Assembly (NCBI GenBank): GCA_961205875.1
Contig: OY540812.1
Span: 16,244,001-16,308,000, forward strand
Source of the DNA: Sialis fuliginosa
Taxonomy: Eukaryota; Arthropoda; Insecta; Megaloptera; Sialidae
DNA length: 64,000 nt
Direction: 5' to 3'
Below the pieces are notes generated by a model that was given only the letters and a program-made list of their open reading frames with translations, had not been told where the DNA came from and ran no database searches. The translations under genes and the position numbers were made by a program. Positions 49,501 through 60,182 of the stretch are shown here, piece after piece (positions within the stretch are counted from its first letter, which is position 1; every line of letters begins with the position of its first letter).

Positions 49501-52500
49501 TCAAATAAAGAATGTTCAGTAAAATTAGAAACCATAAATAAATCAGAAAAGAATCAAAGATTTAGAGAACCATATTTTATCGATCCTTCAAGGCTTTCTT
49601 CCGATGATACTGGGGAATTTTCTGATAATGATAATATAAAACGAAAAAAATTACCTGTTATTAAAATAAAAGTTGGAAAAAATACTCGACGAATTATTTC
49701 TAAGTTTGATAGAAATTCAGATGACTTTCATAGTGATCATGAGAAGAAAAAAATTAAATATGAAAATGTGAAGAAAATACGTAAAAAGAAAAAGAAGAGA
49801 TATCACAAAGATACAGAATTAAAAAAAACAGAAAGTATTATAATTAATCATTTAGAAAAACTGCGTAGAAAAGATAGAACTAGAAAATACAATTTATTAA
49901 CATCTGATGAACCTGAAATACAATCATTTTGTTTAAAAAATGAGTTAATTTCAATTAAAGAAGATAAAATTAATAAAAAATTAAAAGACAACCTATTAGA
50001 AAACAGTCAAACATTATCAAAATTAAATAAGAGTGATCAACAAATTATAAAATCAAATTCTGACAGTGATATTAGACAGAATACAAAGAAAAATATGCAC
50101 CTGGAAAAGTCTGTAGAAATTTTAAAAACACAAATAACAAATCCTGTAGAAAGTCTAAAGAAACATAAAAGTGAAGAAACAAGTACAGAAATCAAATTCA
50201 ATTCAAAGAATGCTAATGAAAAATATAATTCACCAGAAATATCTCAGAAATCTCTTTTTTTGTATAAAGATGATCAAAGTCTTGTTGAAGACCGTAAAAC
50301 TGTCACCTCTAAAGTTGTAGAAACTAAAAAGGATTCAGATAAACAATTAGTTTCAGAAAATAATGAGGTTAGTAAGAATATTATAGAAACCAAATGTGAA
50401 ATATCTATTAATACTAAAAAACAAGATGAAGTATTGAAGAATAGTAGTGAAACTTATATAGACCAGTGTTTGGAAAAAGTTAAAAAAATTAAACCAATGA
50501 AATTAACATCAGAAGTTAGTAACAATAAACCAGAAATTTTCAGGAAAAATAAAGATTCAAGACAAGTTGAATTAAATAATTTAAAATTGAATGAAGATAG
50601 TAATGAAATTTCACGCAAAAACAAAAAATATGATGTTCAAGATAATGTAGAAAAGAAAGAAGCATTAAAAGATAATTCTGAATCATGTAAAACTATAGAA
50701 AAAGTTCAAGAACTTTTAAATGATGGAAATCTGATGAAAAATGATAATGAATCAATTTGTCTTAAAAATGAAAACACAGGGATTTTAAAAACTGAACATA
50801 ATAAAAGATCACATTCAAAAAGAAGAAAAGAAACTGAAAATATTGATAAAATTGACAAAGAACTGAAAAAATCTAACGAATTTACTGAAAAATTAGGATT
50901 GTGTGCTCAATTTTCTGAAGATGTAAATTCAAAAATAAGTGATACTATAACACCTATACAAGAATTAAAACCATGTTCTTACATAAAGAAGACTTCTGAC
51001 AATTTAGGATCAAATTTAAGTTCTGATTTCAATACAGGTAATATTTCCGATTTACTAATTGATAAGAAGCAGTCAAGTGTGTTAGAAATAAATAATGAGC
51101 TTGATGTAAAAAATAAATTGATTTCATTTAAAGAAGATAAAATTATTATAAAATTAAAAGAAAACCAATTAGCAAGTCAAACTTTTTTGAAATCAAATAA
51201 GAATCAACAACAAATTATAAAATCTATTGATATTAGAAAGAATTCAAAGAAAAATGAATATTTGGAAGAGTCTGCTGATAAAGAAATATTAATTACGGAT
51301 GTAAAATTGTCAATAAATCATGTAGAAAGTCTTATGAAAGATAAAGATGTAGAACAATGTAAAGAAATCAAACACTGTTCAAAGAAAGCAATTGAAAAAT
51401 ATAATTCACCAGAAATATCTCAGAAATATATTTTGTGTAAAGAAGATCAAAATATTCTTGAAAATAGTAAAACTTTTACTACTAATATCAATTATTCAAA
51501 AAAGCATTTAGAAAACCAATTTGTTTCAGAAAATAATGAGATAAGTAAGAATAAAATCAAAACTAAATGTGAAATACCTAGTAATACCAAAAAACAAGAT
51601 AATATATTGATGAATAACCCTGAAAATTATACAGAAAAATGTTTGGAAAAAGTTAAAAAAATAAATCCTATCAAATTAACATTAGAAGTTGATAATGATA
51701 AACAAGAAATATCCAAGAAAAATATGGATTTAAGACAAATTGAATTAACTAATTTAAAACTTAATGAAGAGAGTAATGAGAGTTCATGTAAAAACAAAAA
51801 ATATGATATTCAAGATAATATAGAAAGGAAAGAAGAATTGAAAGTTAAATCTAAATTTTACAAAAATATAGAAACAATTCAAGAACTTTTGAATGATGAA
51901 CATCTTTTGAAAAACGATGATTTAATTTCTTTAAAAAATGAAAATTTAGAGGTTTTAAGAGCTGAACATGAGAAGACAACTGACTTGAAAAAAAGAAAAG
52001 AAACTGAAATTATTGATAACCAACTAAAAAAATGTAAGAAATCTACTGATGATAGTGTTGCACCTATAGAAAGTAAATTGAAATCATTTTCTTCTATAAA
52101 AGACAACATAGAACCAAATGTAATAAATTTAAATTCTGATTCCAATAAAGTTAATAGTTCTGATTTACCCATTGATAATAAACAATCAAATATTACATTA
52201 GAAAAAAATAAGGAGTTTGGTAATGAAATGAAAGAAGAATTGAACAAAAATAATTCATTGGAAAATATAGAAGAAAATATATCTTTAGAATCAAGAAACA
52301 TTCAGCAAACTTATGTTTGCATTAATTTGGAGGTAAATAGAAAAAGAAAATCATCAATTTCAACTGAAAACACAAATGTTAAACGTATAAAGCATGAACA
52401 CATTACCAAAACAGAAAAAACAAATAAATCAACTGTGAATAATATCATTATAAATTCAAATACATCAGCTTGCCTTTCTATGCCTATTTTAGATGATGAT

Positions 52501-53650
52501 TTTACAATAGATAGTAACACAAGTCAGTGTTCAAATGCATCACAAAATTATGAAAATTCAAATGTAACAAATAACGAAAATATATTTGAAACATTATCAT
52601 TGAAGCAAAGTAAAAAAAGTAAATCTAAGATTCCTAAAACTTACGAAGTGAGAAGTAAAAAAGAAATAAATAAAAGTAATACTGATTGTAATTCTGGTGA
52701 ACTAATTGGTAAAAGAAGAAAATCCTCTTTTGATTCTACTAATAGTAAAGAACTAACATCCAATCCAGATGTAGAGAAATTGGAATCAGTAGAAAGCATA
52801 AATGCAAATGTCAACCAAGAAGAGATATCTATTGAAATCGATTCAAAAAATGATTCATTGGAAAATATACCTCTAGAATTAAACTCAGACATAATAACAA
52901 AATACATAATAAAAAATGAATCCAAGAACAAATATGATCCTGTTTGGGCATCTACGAGTAGTGAAATTCCAAATTATGATGGGGAACAGTAAGTTGAAAA
53001 ATATTTGTTTTACTATTAATTGTAAGTAAATTTATTTTAGATTAATTAACGTTTCTGTTGTTTCTTTTAGGAATATTAATATTTTTGAAGTGAATAATGC
53101 TTCTGAGGCTAATCAGTTATCTGAACAAAATGTTGAAGAGCACATTGGATATGAACCCTATGCTACTAACATCGATTACGAACTGGAATTAAATTTGGAT
53201 GAAATTGTGGAGAAGAAGGTATGTATAATATAAAATATTGTTTAATTTACAAACATATAAATATTTAATTGTTTTTCTCATTAGGAATTTATAAATATTT
53301 TTGTAAAAATCATAATAGAAGTGCCTTAAAGTAAAAGGCATGTTTTATTTTTTTTAATTTAGATTTTATTTTCTTTTTAGAATGTAGTCAACATGCCAAC
53401 TGACATAAGTTTTGTACTGCAAGAAGAAAATGAAACAGTATTATCGATGGACATGATGGAGGATATACAGAGTTCTGTTATAAATTATGATGTAAATCCA
53501 AAGACCATTACATTTGATGAAATGTTGAAAACAGATGAAGAATTTGATACAGGGTTTATTGCTGAAAACATTAACAAAACCATTCTTAACAATCATAAAC
53601 AGAAATTTAATTCTATAAGAGGTTTTTCTTCAAATAATATGATTAGATGA
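37582..53650 (+). CDS. Giant Glu/Lys/Asn/Ser-rich protein of unknown function (~3,643 aa)
   Basis: Not recognised. Exons: 37582-37600, 37660-37810, 40139-40256, 42254-42492, 42560-42775, 43138-43306, 43387-52988, 53071-53218 and 53381-53650. All join in phase, giving 3,643 residues, of which one 9,602-bp exon supplies about 88%. Residues 1-304 are mostly helical and well mixed (CRRFVICNRRPERAHNLVRN, KRALVYLHIMLAGRPRHMM, AALAYKRWLNLTKVLINL) and look like the only folded part. Residues 322-336 (VIFVSDDEDVVIIDD) contain two hydrophobic cores beside acids, like SUMO-interacting motifs. The rest is low-complexity and highly charged, acidic first and then basic (RKKKKKRYHK near 2440). It contains 51-57-residue tandem repeats and a roughly 320-residue duplication. 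A nuclear scaffold is my inference. The start is provisional because the frame stays open up to the acceptor before ATG 37582. Confidence 0.8.
37811..40138. other. Intron 2 of the giant-protein gene
   Basis: 2.3 kb. It contains a hAT-type MITE (38130-38356). The remainder is AT-rich with isolated ACCAGTTTGAACCA-like words (38070-38095). Open frames here (for example 38798-39073, minus) show no protein character I recognise. Confidence 0.6.
38130..38356. mobile_element. hAT-type MITE with perfect 8-bp TSD
   Basis: The ends CAGTGTTTCCCAAACT and its inverse AGTTTGGGAAATGCTG are flanked by CTCTATAG on both sides (38122-38129 and 38357-38364). 227 bp, non-coding. CAGTGTTTCCCAA is a widespread hAT-type end. 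Confidence 0.85.
40283..40518. mobile_element. hAT-type MITE with perfect 8-bp TSD
   Basis: The left end TAGTGGTGTCAAA and inverse right end TTTGGCACCACTG are flanked by CTCTATAC on both sides (40275-40282 and 40519-40526). 236 bp, non-coding. The target duplication nearly equals that of the element at 38130. Confidence 0.83.
40553..40738. mobile_element. hAT-type foldback MITE with perfect 8-bp TSD
   Basis: Flanked by ACAGGTAG on both sides (40545-40552 and 40739-40746). Arms of about 80 bases (CGGTAGCGGTGCGCAAAC.. against ..GTGCACCGCCACTG) are inverted copies with scattered mismatches around a 35-base centre. The whole 186-bp element could fold into one hairpin. Confidence 0.82.
41299..41601 (-). 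pseudogene. Fragment resembling PIF/Harbinger transposase N-terminus
   Basis: A minus-strand open frame of 100 codons contains KEETLLWVLLLQTNRRGSC followed by YWVHPIIIEKNLLDTR. This resembles the N-terminal RRYWVHP-type segment of PIF/Harbinger transposases. The DDE catalytic part is absent and no TIR was found, so this is at most a relic. Resemblance is from memory of the family and is short. Confidence 0.4.
42010..42096. repeat. Diverged tandem duplication, two units of about 45 bp
   Basis: CAACATTGTCTATATTAGTA and AATGTTGTTTACATTAGTA each lead into a TGACTT-GTCCAA segment. A related segment occurs in inverted orientation near 17410-17450, downstream of TEX10 exon 5, so this is probably a dispersed repeat fragment. 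Confidence 0.45.
43885..44640 (+). repeat. Tandem coding repeats of 51-57 codons in the giant protein
   Basis: Five units start with ACA/ACC GAA at 43885, 44038, 44200, 44371 and 44542 (spacings 153, 162, 171, 171, all multiples of three). Each encodes TE[IV]FEHKRTEEQLLNIS followed by LEETNCNSEKI and an acidic spacer ending IVSDKS. They correspond to residues of about 471-720. Units 3 and 4 are the closest pair, suggesting recent unequal exchange. Confidence 0.9.
49945..52045 (+). repeat. Large in-frame duplication inside the giant exon
   Basis: Two segments of about 950 bp, offset by 1,173 bp (391 codons), encode matching series. These include LIS[IF]KEDKI, QQIIKS, EKYNSPEISQK, SENNE[VI]SKN, CLEKVKKI, LNNLKLNE/LTNLKLNE, CKNKKYDIQDN, IQELLND and KRKETE. 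They cover residues of about 2,491-2,810 and 2,882-3,195. Divergence is substantial, so the duplication is old, yet the order of motifs is kept. Confidence 0.88.
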
Positions 53651-56600
53651 CATAAACCCAAATCTTATTTACGTAACAGAAAATGTAAAGAACAAAAATC
53701 TAAAGATTCAACTGATAAATATTCAATTTATGAATTTAAATGAATCGTACCACTATCTAGAGAAATATGTTACTAAAGGTGGTCACAAATCTGAAAGTCA
53801 GGGCATTTTTGAAAGACCAGGAAAATTATCTAACAGTTAAAGAATATTAAAAAATACATTAAACTATTCTCACAATAATTTTTTTAACAGAAAATATTAC
53901 TGCATAAGTTATGGAATTTTCTCCACATATTTGTGACCATCTTGTATTTATTAGGGACTCAAATGGAACCAATTAGCATAAGTTATGAATTGGTTACTAA
54001 TTGCAAAGATAAACCGAAATTTAAACTGTTTGTTTCTTGCAGTTTGAGTCCTTAGTATTGAAATTAAAAATCCACTTTTATGAATTACACTTTATTTGAA
54101 ATATAAGAGTAAAATGAAGAAAATAATTTTAAGTAACCATATTTATCTTTTCTCATAGCTGTGATTTGAAAAAAATAATCTTGTTTAAATTAATATTTCT
54201 CAGGAATTAATTTATATTTGCATTTAATTAATGTATATATTGTAAACGCACGTTCTTAATTAAAATAAAAAATTATTTGAAATTTAAATATCATGATGTA
54301 TCAATTATACCAAACTTGTCATTTTAAAGGCAAAATTAATAAGGTTATTAAATGACAACTATACATTATACATTTAATCCTGCATTGCTAACTTCTGTAA
54401 TATTATGCCATTCATCGATATTTCGCATTTAAAACTAGCACCAACAGCCTCTAGGTTTGCTACTATGTCTTTTTGTCACAGAATGGCATGTTTTTTTCAA
54501 AAATGATTTTTTTTAATCTTCTAATACCAAGTGTAATTATTTATTTACCTTTTTTTATCGATATTTTAAGGGTCGAAAACTTGCATGCCTTAAAAATTTT
54601 CAAAAATAATATTGAAAACATTTGGGAGGGGAAATATATGGGTATGACTGTATGAGCGTTATTAGCGTTCCATTTTTAAGATCTTTACACATTATTTATA
54701 TTTCCGACCTTAATTTAGTAAATTTGGTAAGGAGTAAATTTTATTCTATCATTCTAGAATTGTATCTGTATTTGTGTACTCATACGAATTATCGAATTTT
54801 GTAATGGTTTATCATCTTATTTATTTTCATAGCAGATAAATGTGTATTTTTTTGATATGGTAAATATTCAAAGTATGTATTTCACTTGAGTATTGCATGT
54901 TAAATAATAATGCCTAGTTTTTAGCATGAAATAAATTAAATGATTTATGCGTGATACAAATTTACAGGTTGTGGGCTTTTTCAATATTTTGTTTGGAAAA
55001 ATTCACATTCACATAGAAGAAAAATTATATAACAGATCAAATTCTGTTTCATCAAAATATGTTTGTAAAAATTAACTGAAAAAATGAATCTGTATTATTA
55101 GAAATATGGTACTACAATAAAATACTATTATGTATGACGAGGAATAACAAAAATAAATTCGAACATTTAATAATCTTATAAATATTATAAAAGTTTTATT
55201 ATTTTTTTATGCATTGAGACATTCCTCTACATTACATAATCTTTATGTATGAATTAAAATTTTAAAAGTTCATGAAGGTGGATTTTTAATTTTTATTGTG
55301 TAAATCAAAAAACCTAAATTTAAATTTTGATTGCAATTAATTTGTCGATCCACAGTAAATTCAATAAAACCGTTTAATAGTTGATGTGTTATTGTCGTAA
55401 AGAAAGTTTTGATGGGTAAACAAATTATTTGTGTTTATAAGCATTGTTTGTTCTTTTATTAATAATGTATTGGCTATTAAATAGTGTTTTCTTCACTGCC
55501 TTTTTTATAATGTGGTTCACAATTTTTTATGCATGATAGATTGAATTAATTTAAAAATATTGCGTTATGAAAGTGTAAAGTTATAAAGAATGAGAACTGA
55601 TGTTTTATTATTTACAATATTCATTAGAAAAGTGTTTGTTAGTGACATTTGATTGCTTACAATTTTTAATATACATTAATGATAAATTTAAAGAATATAT
55701 GTTGTTTGTATGAAATTATTTAAGGGTATGTTAAAAACTTTGAAGTTTGCGTTTGCTTAAATAATTAAACTGCAAAATGTAAATAATAAAACGTGTATTA
55801 ACACTTAAATTTGAGCCGAAAATACATGCTGCACTTTTGTAGGATGAATGGTAGATGACTATATTTTATTTCGGGTGCTGAAGTCATGAAATAAATAGTT
55901 TTTATTTTAGTTTATTTGATATATTTGTAATTTTTATATTTTATATGTACTCCTAAAAAAAGTAATTATCAAAGTAATTAATAATTTATTGATAAAATTC
56001 TGTTCAATAGATGTATTGGTATATTAAGAAAAATTGCTCGAGACTATGTGCTCATATTTTTACTTAAATGAATCGTATAGAATTAATTATATATAATTAT
56101 ATTGTTATGTATAATTAATTGTTAGTGAGTGTATATTAATGGTTTTAGATTATTTTTTAGCCCTTTTAGTAATTTTATGATATGTGTCTATATATACATG
56201 TATCACTTTGTCTGTTAATTTTAGTCAAAATAATATTAAGAAAGCATTTGATATAGATTAAAAACGATCTCTCATAGTTTGTATTTTTTAAATGTTAATT
56301 AATTGAATTATTTATCGCATGACTAAGTACAATTTATTTTATAGATTTATAACAGTTTTTAAATATATTATATTCAGTGTTTGAATTGAATGTTTTATTA
56401 AGGTAAATGCTATTAAGATGTTTTTTTTTTAACAACGGCAGAAATAAATACATGTTGAGCACTGTTATACTTTTACTCATAACAGCAATAAAATAAAGGT
56501 TTTTATGTTTAAGTCATTTTACAATGACATAACATTAAAAATGATCTCTTATGCACCGTATAAAACATAAAGGGATACTCTTTCCTACTTTTATAAGTAT

Positions 56601-57010
56601 TAAACCCAGGCAAATAACACAACGTTGAAACATCGCCGCATCGACCCTGAGAATTTATACAGTGTAAATGAATGAGGCTTACACTTTAGCCAGCATCACA
56701 TTTTGATGCTGACTAAGGTGCCAGTCTTATTGAATTTCAAGGTCGATGTGACGTTTCAACGCTGTGATATTTGTCCAGGCTTTAAAAGATTAAATTTCTT
56801 AGTTATTTTTATCGCTATGTCATTGTATTGTTATTTTCTAATTATTTTTATTTATTTGTGTATACCTATATAATATAATCACAGTAGACTATTGTTGATT
56901 AAATAATTGTACAAATAATGTAACATAGAATTGTATATTAAGTATATAAATTGTACATATTTGTATATGATAAATTTGTAATAAAATATGTATATTATTT
57001 ATTATTAAAT
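53651..57010 (+). other. Downstream region / possible long 3' UTR of the giant-protein gene
   Basis: 3.4 kb of AT-rich sequence without a supported open frame. Candidate poly(A) signals lie at 54930-54935 and 56980-56985, with others between. It holds a MITE at 56603-56782. Which signal ends the transcript cannot be told from sequence. Confidence 0.45.
56603..56782. mobile_element. MITE with ~50-base inverted ends and TA borders
   Basis: AACCCAGGCAAATAACACA at the left is matched in inverted form by TGTGATATTTGTCCAGGCTT at the right. Complementarity continues through GTTGAAAC and ATCGACC for about 50 bases. TA flanks at 56601-56602 and 56783-56784. 180 bp, non-coding, foldback-like. Confidence 0.65.
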
Positions 57011-57285
57011 TGTTTAATTTTATGATAAAGAATACAAAATTTATTAGTTACCTACAAACATATTATAACATAATTAAGTTAATATTTTTATATGTTATAA
57101 TTTTCTCTGAATAAGTCTTATTTGTTGTTGTACTGAAGATTTGAATAAGCTTCTGAAGAAAATTATTTTTGATAACAAGGAACAACAAAAGGAAGTTTTA
57201 GATACCCAACTCGCTGAAATGGGGATCCTTAAATATGCATGAAAATCGCACCGCGTAACTTTTCGCGTAAAAAGAGACTCTACTG

Positions 57286-57440
57286 TATATCTAATCAAAT
57301 CCAATTTTTAATCTAATTAGATCTAATTCAACCTCGTGTATCCAATCAGGTCTACTTGGAGTTTATTTAGATATGATTAGATCCGATTTTATATCTTATA
57401 TTAATATATGATCTTATTATGATCTAATCAAAACCTATAT
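57286..57440. repeat. Cluster of GATTAGAT/ATCTAATC palindromic words
   Basis: Words such as TCTAATTAGATCTAATT and GATTAGATCCGATTT recur in both orientations over 150 bases. They may be a decayed palindromic element. No boundaries could be set. Confidence 0.4.
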
Positions 57441-57773
57441 TTCATGAACATTGGCTAGTAGTGCCGTAGCGTGGAGTCAGCGTTTACCCGACGAACTTTG
57501 AAAATAGCGCCCCCTGTAGTAATTGAAGACCCTTTTTTTTTAAATCTTGCCAACCCCAATTTTTCCGTTGCTGCGGAGACTCGCTGTACTCGGAGGCTTC
57601 GGGACACTGCTCCGGTGGTAGTTACGGCCGTTACGGCACTGTCGGTGTGGCGGCATTTCAAAATGCACCAATAACACATCGTTAAAATTGACCAAAGACT
57701 ATTATTACATTTCTAATTTTATGTCACAAATGTTATGAGTTATGACTTACTGTCGGTCATAGTAAGTCATAAG

Positions 57774-57924
57774 CAGGGCCGTAACTAGAAGCTCGGGGGC
57801 CCCGGGACAAGAGGTGACCGAGGGGCCCCGAAAAGAAAAAATTAAAGACTTTTTTTGCTCCTTATACAATTTTTCTTACTCCAATTTTTACGCTACAGGG
57901 GCCCCGGTGGTAGTTATGGCCCTG
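57774..57924. mobile_element. 151-bp hAT-type MITE, 8-bp TSD with one mismatch
   Basis: It begins CAGGGCCGTAACTAGAAGC and ends TAGTTATGGCCCTG, flanked by GTCATAAG (57766-57773) and GTCATAAC (57925-57932), 7 of 8 identical. Same family as 1357-1430, with a longer centre. A related half (GGTGGTAGTTACGGCC) lies just upstream at 57614. Confidence 0.8.
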
Positions 57925-57972
57925 GTCATAACGTCATAAGCGTCATAAGTAATCAAGATTACATAACATATA

Positions 57973-59564
57973 CAGGGTTGCCAGACGTCCCGCCTGGAGC
58001 GAGACAGTCCCGCTACAGGATAGCTTGTCCCGCGTCCCGTTCAATAATTCAAATGTCCCGCTTAAACATCATTCAACACCGTAATGACCGTAATGATTCT
58101 AGTACGCATGCGTTTGACCGGCTGAGCGTGCGCTACTTCAGCGCATTATTTGAATTTTTTGTCATAACTCAGGCGTCCATAAAACACAGATGTTTTTTAC
58201 ATCTTAAAATTATCAAACGAAATATACATTTGGCAAACATTTTATGATATATTAGGTAGAATCATAAATTTGCACTGCCCAGTCATAAAATTGTGTACAA
58301 TAAATCCTTCTAATAAAACGCACAGTATAATTTCAAAAAATCTCATAAAAAGTATAATTTAACAATAATTGTAGTATCTGTAATTATCTGTTTCCAAAAT
58401 TTTCTACAATAATGAACAGCATGCGTATTAAACATTAAATATTTGCGTTTACTAACTCATTGTGATTTTTTTTAATTCATCTTGATGGAATTAACTTACC
58501 ACAATATTTGTTTTATTATTTACTAGCTGGGCCCACGCGGCTTCGCTCGCGTAGACTACGGAATTATTGTTTAGGATTTTTGAAAAATATAGTTTAATTA
58601 ATTAAGTACAAACACGATTAGTTATTATTGTAATAATAATTTATTAATACCTAAATTACCTAACAAAAACGAATCAGAAGAAAAAAGTACAAATAATTTG
58701 TGTTCTGTTTAAATTTAAATGTTAATTATTGAAAACAAAATAAACACAAACGATCAGCCGAGGGACTCCGAATATCTACCGAGCGTACGCGAATCCAGTC
58801 TGATGTACTCGCTTCGATGCGGCACGACACCATACATTTAAGATATTATCTTTATAAATATATTTTAAGATATTTTCTAAACTATACGACCAAATTGGAT
58901 GCTGTAAATGGCAAACTATATCTACATTAAGTACTTATGACGATGAAATCATTTATTTCGATAAGGATTAATGTTTTGCAGGTCATAAGTCCATGTAAAC
59001 AAAACCCAAATATTTTATGTTTTCTTTGTAACATAAAAGCAGTCATTGTGGCTTAAATATAAAAGTTAGACATATGGTGTCGCGGACTTAATTGTAGAAC
59101 TTTTGATTCTACACAATTCTTTAATACATTATTTTGTTCTATATTGAACGGTTTAGGCAGCGTATTACAAAACAGCGCGCCGACGGCAAAATTTTTTCCG
59201 ACTTGATTTACTATTATCGTCACTGCTTTGTTGTTATGTTACCTAACGTAAAAAAATATAGCCTATAACCTGGCCAGAGAACGTACCTATGAATTAAAAA
59301 AAAAAACTCGTACATCGGATAAGTGGTTCTCGAGTGATAAGGTAACTAACGGACAGACAGACAGACAGAGAGACGTTGAGCTTTATATATATTAAGGATG
59401 TTAATGTGTTTAGAACTGTGATAATATGTTTATATATTATGTATGAATTTATTTGTATTGTAAAAAATAATTTTTTTTTTTCTGCAATCTAAAATTAATC
59501 CCCCCCCCCCCCCCCCCCCCGAGACTATGACCCGCCAGAGCATTTGAGAACTCTGGCAACCCTG
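57973..59564. mobile_element. hAT-type element with perfect TSD, hosting a nested repeat
   Basis: TIRs CAGGGTTGCCAGA (57973) and inverse TCTGGCAACCCTG (to 59564) are flanked by AACATATA on both sides (57965-57972 and 59565-59572). Total 1,592 bp, of which 58522-59400 is a separate dispersed repeat inserted inside, leaving about 710 bp of host element. A run of 21 C lies at 59500-59520. No transposase was recognised; the open frame at 57855-58247 crosses the element border and is not a gene. Confidence 0.85.
58522..59400 (+). repeat. Dispersed repeat, copy 2, nested in a hAT-type element
   Basis: Same start (ACTAGCTGGGCCCACGCGG), same (GACA)n tail and same end (TATATTAAGGATG) as the copy at 2471-3347. 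It differs by few substitutions over the 3' part and has a shorter (GACA)n run. The near identity indicates a recent spread. Confidence 0.7.
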
Positions 59565-60182
59565 AACATATAGGTAAATTTTGTTACGTAGCATGTTCTT
59601 CACATGTTACATAACAGTTTCGTTTGGTGTTCATTGGTGTCACAAAAGTGACTCAGCCTGTGATTTATGACATTATGTTCCCCAGAGTTCAACAGCATTT
59701 TTTAAAGTAATCTGGAAATTTCTGTTTTATCATCTTTTTCATAATCAAGAAGCATGGTGGAAAGATACAAGAAGTATAATTATGCCACCTATGCTCCCTT
59801 CGATATTTTTCATAGAAGTCCAACGGAAGTCGCGAAAATATTCAAAGTTGGTAATTATGATAGTTTGATTTAGTTAGTTTCGTATTGTAAGGTTGGGAAC
59901 GTTGGGAACTGCTGTCTTCTTCAGTTTTGTTGGTTATAAATATATGTCAATTAGATTGATAGTTTGCTTACAAATGTTAAGAAAATATTAATTTGATTAT
60001 TGTAGAAATAGTTTTTCAAAATGATTTTAATCATATTCGAGAATTTAAAAACCCAAAAATATCTTTACGAATGTGATATAAGCTGTAATCTACAAATTTT
60101 TTAAAACTATTAGTGTATTTTCTTGTAGATATGTTTTCTGGAAGAATATTAATTTCTCTCAAATAAATAAAATATGTGAATC

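Larger units (their letters stand above)
57011..60182. other. Intergenic region upstream of EXT1, transposon-rich
   Basis: Contains a cluster of AATCTAATTAGATCTAATT-like palindromes (57286-57440), a degraded hAT-like pair of ends (57459 and 57641), two hAT-type elements (57774-57924 and 57973-59564) with a nested repeat, and about 600 bp of EXT1 upstream/5' UTR sequence. No gene supported. Confidence 0.65.

Noticed and set aside
57459-57641. Possible additional hAT-like element (TAGTGCCGTAGCG ... TTACGGCACTG)
   Set aside because: Ends are similar, but the flanking 8 bases match at only about half the positions; kept only as a degraded fragment.
57855-58247. 130-codon open frame upstream of EXT1
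   Set aside because: It runs across a hAT-type element border and both target duplications; no protein family character.
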